From: Larix kaempferi
Taxonomy: Eukaryota; Streptophyta; Pinopsida; Pinales; Pinaceae
Assembly (NCBI GenBank): GCA_027924585.1
Contig: BSBM01000106.1
Span: 44,454,501-44,518,500 of the forward strand
Reading direction: 5' to 3'
Length of the DNA stretch: 64,000 nucleotides
The translations under genes were made by a program, and so were the position numbers. This document shows, one piece after another, positions 59,402 through 64,000 of the stretch. The notes beneath the pieces are model-generated. The model was not told the DNA's origin, ran no database searches, and worked only from the letters and a program-made list of their open reading frames with translations. Each line of letters starts with the position of its first letter. Positions within the stretch are counted from its first letter, which is position 1.

Positions 59402-59818
59402 TTGTTAACCATTGATGCTCTTTCTCCTAGCTTTGAGAAAAACACTATAGGTATAGGGTACCTACTTCTAAGCAAGATGAGATATACCAGAGGAGCAATT
59501 GGAAAGAATGGACAAGGTATTGATTCTACTATTATCCATGAAATTAAGTTACCAAGAACACGTCTTGGATATGATGTTGCTGCACCTAGTTTTGTCGACA
59601 CCAGAAGAGTGTTATTTGATGTTGGAGGTGTTTAGAATGAGTTGCTATAAGAGAAACCCATTTTTTAAAGTGTTGAAAATATTGATGAATTAGTTGTCTT
59701 GTATGAGCCAGAAATTGAGAATGTTGTTGTAGATGATATTATTATCCATATACAAGGTTGTTCTGCTACTATCGGTGAACCAAAACCTAAACATACATCA
59801 CTTATTCTAGAAAAATAG
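59402..59818 (+). pseudogene. G-patch-like polyprotein fragment
   Basis: A 77-codon frame contains LLSKMRYTRGAIGKNGQGID and, after a spacer, RTRLGYD, matching the L.KMGY..G.GLGK..QGI ... GLGY pattern of G-patch-like segments found in plant gypsy polyproteins and in some RNA-binding proteins. After the stop at 59633-59635, coding-like sequence continues in a shifted frame (VENIDELVVLYEPEIENVVV ... SLILEK) to a TAG at about 59816. It is likely an old retroelement polyprotein piece; no protease or reverse transcriptase adjoins. Confidence 0.4.
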
Positions 59819-59829
59819 AAAATTATGCC

Positions 59830-62170
59830 ATGTTGTCATCCTCATCAGAAGAATAAGAAGAATTTTCCCAAGAATTAGAATTTTTTGAAAGATGGCAGTT
59901 ATGATTTTAAGAATTTATAGAAAATACATGAAACAAAGAACCATGGAACAACGCAAACTATTCAGATAGATTGTAGTTGGATTGATGAATTTCCATGGAA
60001 TAATTTGAATAGATTCTTGAGTAATTCATATAAATGTGTATCATCAATTGTACAGTCATACAATGCTCATCTTTCTTGTTTTTGATAGATTTGGAGTGGT
60101 CGAATGAGATTTGACAAGAGATGATAGTTGAGTAGAGTATCGATTGGAATGTGTGTTGACTGAGATATTGATCTTGTTTGACTTGAGAGTGGTTGACTAA
60201 GATTTGACCAGTGATGACACTCAATTGAAGTTTCGACTAGATTGTTTGTCAATAAAATATTTGACTGATATTTATTGTTACTTCACTTTACATTGATGTT
60301 TGTATCATCTCTCAGTTTTGCTTCAAAAAGGTGGGAGGGGAGAAATTGAAGCTATTTGTTGTGTAAACCCAACTTTTGTTGACTCAATTGTTTCTTGTTG
60401 AACCAGTTATATTGCTGAGACTGACTAAACTATGCTTGACTAAGATGTTTATGATTTGTTGGGATGTGTATTTGAGTACTATCTTGTATGCTAGTACATA
60501 TTTTGAGGGATGGAAAGAGACTATATTACTAATAGAGACTTCCTTTATTTATTACTTCTTGGCTAGTCAATTGAGTGATTGGATTGTGCTATCTTAATGT
60601 CTAGTCCACTACTCGATTGGAACTGTTTTGGACAACAAATTGGATTTTTTTTTGATGGATTGGATGAATACATGAACAGTGTTTTAGAATTCTTTGAGTA
60701 TTTACTATACAAGAGTTTGGATAGTTTGGTGGTAGTCATATTGATGTACTATGGTTGAGAAACATTTGCAGTTCAAATCAAATTAAAGGGGAAACACTAT
60801 ATAATTTGTTCTTCCTCCAAGATGAGCTTATGGGGGGTGTTGGAACCAATGTTTAATATGAAACCTCACCTGGTTATATTGAAGGAATTTGGCCATTGAA
60901 GGGACCCAACCATTGACTAAAGTTTATCTACTTTGGATTTCATATCCACTTTCTATGGATAGTTATAACTAATGTGGTCCGATGGATGTTCGTTTGGTTC
61001 ATAAGAAAACCTATTTATAGATGGTCTCTTATATCGATCTATCAACAACCATTGGATCATGGCTCATTGTGCTTAAGTTTTGTAACAGTCTCTTTAGACA
61101 CGACCACTACTCTCTTCGAAAATCTAGTGTCACTTCTACTTTTTATCTAGTTGATCCAACATAGAATGATTTGAATGGAGGATTAATAAAATTGAACTTA
61201 ATGCGATGCAAATAATAGTTGGTGTTGAGATGGAAAGTGTTTATTTTCAAAATCAACATCCTACACTTACAAATATAATTTTCAAGGAAATTTAATCATA
61301 AAATATAATTAAACTATGGAAATTTAGTTTTTTTTTGTATTTTGATTCTCTCGAGTATTTCTCAAAAAGTAATCCAATCAATAACCACAAGGATTGTTGT
61401 AATCTATGGGATTACATGTGGTTACCAGTAGTGCAGCATACTTAGAAGCATACATAGAAACATACATACATAAGGAGATCAAGGAAGAAAAGAGTAATGG
61501 GGTTGTGAGCAGAAAGCCTTCACATTATATCATATGACTAAACTATCAAAGAATTAAGTATATATATTTGCACAGGTCACCGGTGTATATATATGGTATA
61601 CAATTGGTGAGGAAATTACAACTGCACAACTACCCAACAGTCGGCTTAACCTAATTGACTAAGCTCTCCAACCAAGTGGGTGGTTTGTCAAGAGGACCTA
61701 GTCGTCTCATCGACTAGGATTCTCCAACAAGGGCTTGGAGTTTTTAAAAAGGCAATATAGTGATCATTCAATATTATTAATTGACCTATAAAGATAGTTT
61801 AAATGACATTATTCTCATAATTTATTACTTTTTGAAGTTCAATTAAATACTTATTATTTTCTCCGAGTTTTAAATCATTATAAATCTAATTTTCATGTTT
61901 TTCTCATTTATAATTTATTTATTTCATAGCTATAGAAACCAATAATTTACCTTGAGCACTAGAATTTTGGAAACATATTAAAAATATTTAGTAGTAAACT
62001 TATTTTATAAAATTCATATTATATTTTTGAGAATTTAAAAATAATTGTAATAATCTAGAAATACTATAACTATTCCCATAAAAGAAAAAAGAATGCATAG
62101 AGCCAAAACTTATCTTCTTCCCTTCCCTTGAAATCCCATGGAATGATGCGATTTCTACAAGGAAAGTTTT
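59830..62170. other. No gene seen; probable old retroelement debris
   Basis: Includes ttgactgagatttgacc-like near-repeats at 60090-60270. A gggggtgttggaacc motif at 60835 resembles the pol-end/LTR-start junctions of copia elements. No coding sequence is recognisable. Confidence 0.35.
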
Positions 62171-62179
62171 AGTCCTAGT

Positions 62180-62480
62180 GGTGCGGCAATTATACCATGC
62201 AATTGTATTGATACTCCAACACCCCCCCTCTGGTGTAACTCAGGGGAATTGAACTTAAGACCTTAGCTTTGATAGTATTTAAGGTTTCCCATTACATCAA
62301 AACCTGAACATTTCAAACCAAACACAAGGTCCTAAAATTGGGAGTGGAGGTTAGTCCACATTTTTATATTCCTAGAGGTTCCACGGTTATGCCATGTGGT
62401 TGTACCGATACTCCAACACCCCCCCTTCAACGTAGCTCGGGGGAATTGAACTTGAGACCTCTACTATGATACCATGTAAA
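62180..62480 (-). repeat. About 200-bp duplication with tRNA-like / primer-site-like segment
   Basis: gatactccaacacccccc at about 62210 recurs at about 62410, each followed by ggggaattgaacttgagacc-type sequence. On the minus strand this reads ATGGTATCATAGTAGAGGTC then TCAAGTTCAATTCCCC, resembling a degenerate TGGTATCAGAGC primer site plus a tRNA B-box-like stretch. It may be a retroelement leader or a tRNA-derived repeat. Confidence 0.45.
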
Positions 62481-62580
62481 ATAAAACCCAACCTATTTGA
62501 AACCAATGTTCACCAATCCCTAGAAATCTTGTAACTCTGTGAATGGTGTCCTAGTTCATTCTTATCTACAATCCTCTAAC

Positions 62581-63185
62581 TGTTGAAATATTGTATCTTC
62601 TAAGAATATTATATTTGTACTTTATTATTCCGGAGATGTTTCATTCCTCCGTGAAGATCTTATTGTATATCCAGATATGTTTATTCCAATGTCAGATTGT
62701 GGTAACTTGGGTTATTAGACTACCCTAGTGGGGGTCGGCCCTGTATGTGTTATGTGGGTCAAAGGGTTATTAGACCACCTTGGAGGGGTTGGCCCAGTCA
62801 GTTGTAATGGGGTGTTTAGCCCAGTAATTAAGTTGGGGCCGACCTAGCTTATGTAAAAGTCAGTCGGGAAACTAGTATAAGTAGAGGAGGATGTTCTTCA
62901 CTTATCACACACTTCTATCACTCGAAAAGTAGCACACTTGTGAGAGAGAGGTCTGCTATGGAGGAGGAGGAGCTCATGTCTTTGGTTTACATCTTTATAT
63001 TTTCTGGTCATCCATATTGAGGAAGCTTTGCTGGGTTTTCTACCCCATGAGGGTTTCCCAGGATAAATCTGTGTCTCTTGTGTTTATGCTGTGCTTGTTG
63101 TTTCTTCAGTGATCTTGTATATGCTATTGTTGTGAAATGATATGTAATGCTGATATTTTCTGTCTTAGCATATTGAATCTTAACA
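62581..63185 (+). repeat. 5' LTR of a retrotransposon (605 bp)
   Basis: Starts TGTTGAAATATTG and ends ATCTTAACA, directly abutting the primer-binding site. Contains a TATA-like AGTATAAGTAGAGG near 62874 and the copia-like block CTGGGTTTTCTACCCC ... GGGTTTCCCAGG near 63030. The 5-bp flank on the left is ctaac; its partner would be outside the window. Confidence 0.75.
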
Positions 63186-63197
63186 TGGTATCAGAGC
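63186..63197 (+). other. Primer-binding site (initiator tRNA-Met)
   Basis: TGGTATCAGAGC immediately after the LTR, setting plus orientation. Confidence 0.85.
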
Positions 63198-64000
63198 TAA
63201 CCTGAAGGAAGGCAATGTATGGCACTTAGGACACTTGCTTCACTTGTGACAATTTGAAGGTTGGGGTTTTATATAGGAAAAACCAGTCATCGTGGAACTT
63301 TCGCTATAAATCCATTTTTGCGAAGGTTCAGGATCTGAAAATTTTATAGGTCGTATAAAAAATCCCCATGTACCTTGTGTCCAAAGGACACCCTCAGATT
63401 CATTTTACTTTGTGAGTTATGATCAATACAAGTTAGAGTTTCTGCCTCTTCCAGACCTCAGTCATAATAAGGTGACCTAGGAAAAAAGGTCATAACTTGG
63501 GCTAGGAAGCTCCAAATAAAATTTCGTAAAAGGTGACAAGTAGTGAACGGACTGTAATATCTCAGGAAACATTTCAAAGGCCAAAGTTGAATCAGTGACA
63601 CATGGCACGCTGTACAAGTTCGCTCTCCTATTTTATCCCATAAACAAGTCACATTGTGACACTTGGCATAACTCTCTCTCAGATAATCCAATTGAGTTCA
63701 GACCTATCAGGATGGAAAGACGATATGTCAGGATACCACAAAAAACGTTTTCAGATCCTGTGGATCGAAAAGTTCAGAGTTACAGTAGAAACAATTAGGT
63801 ACATATTTCTGTCAAAACAAAATTATTTTTGAGCACCTTCATTCATGGCTTCCAGAATTTAGGGTTTCGGAGAAAGTTGGAATTTTTGGAATCGGATTCA
63901 ACGGCTGAATGCTACTTAGGAAAGTCGAAATTTAGAGACCAAGATCAAATTTTTTGGTTGGGTAGAAGACCGGGCTTGATCAAACCCCAGTTCGGGATTT
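63198..64000 (+). mobile_element. Leader/interior of the truncated-by-window element
   Basis: About 800 bp downstream of the primer-binding site with no convincing Gag frame; short frames on both strands lack zinc-knuckle patterns. The element continues past the right edge. Confidence 0.5.

Noticed and set aside
62460-62480. tRNA gene
   Set aside because: Only a primer-site-like and B-box-like segment is present; no acceptor stem or full cloverleaf can be drawn.

Overview
This is nuclear DNA from a land plant with a large, repeat-rich genome, most likely a seed plant. A gymnosperm would fit, but the window does not prove it. The evidence is high AT content, very low gene density, several generations of LTR retrotransposons primed by initiator tRNA-Met, a LATERAL ORGAN BOUNDARIES (LBD) remnant, plant-type GT-AG introns, and many decayed gene fragments. 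No complete ordinary housekeeping gene is visible. Almost everything coding is a broken gene, an isolated exon, or part of a repeat family.

Layout. 1-5.2 kb: a minus-strand, intron-containing DUF7869-type (transposase-like) gene broken by two stops and two frameshifts, with short tandem repeats around it. 5.2-9.5 kb: about twenty copies of a roughly 204-bp satellite made almost wholly of foldback palindromes. A 1.7-kb block of this array, including a scrap of a DEAH11/12-type helicase gene, is tandemly duplicated. 9.5-14.6 kb: a 5,059-bp element with TG...CA ends and a CATAG target duplication, inserted inside the helicase scrap. It carries its own TATA box and a single 1,068-codon reading frame with no recognisable retroelement enzyme. 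14.6-15.05 kb: the rest of the helicase fragment. 17.8-18.3 kb: an LBD pseudogene. 22.1-25.3 kb: remnant of a Ty3/gypsy-related element. 26.0-26.3 kb: an isolated exon of a 3'-5' exonuclease. 27-33 kb: AT-rich DNA with a GC-rich, promoter-like island at 31.1 kb. 33.3-35.8 kb: an LTR with its primer-binding site.

37.5-46.7 kb: a complete, very recent 9,183-bp LTR element. Its LTRs are 1,450 bp, I counted 4 differences between them, and the target duplication is GCACA. Its interior has no gag or pol. 48.4-50.2 kb: the same foldback satellite again, ending about 220 bp before a plus-strand multi-exon gene (50.4-54.6 kb). That gene's parts look like a ParB-type domain, a degenerate DNA-methylase-like region and an FCP1/NIF (HAD) phosphatase-like domain, all in one decayed frame. 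A second, intact FCP1-like ORF lacking the catalytic aspartates lies at 55.7-56.3 kb, with a broken tandem copy at 57.4-57.8 kb. 59.4-59.8 kb: a G-patch-like polyprotein fragment. 62.6 kb to the right edge: the 5' LTR and primer-binding site of an element that runs out of the window.

How the parts relate: nothing here forms a working pathway. The window records repeated cycles of duplication and insertion. The two most unusual objects are the enzyme-less 5-kb element with LTR-like termini and the ParB/methylase-like/FCP1-like gene family. The nested foldback satellite, present in two arrays about 39 kb apart, is the most striking non-coding structure.
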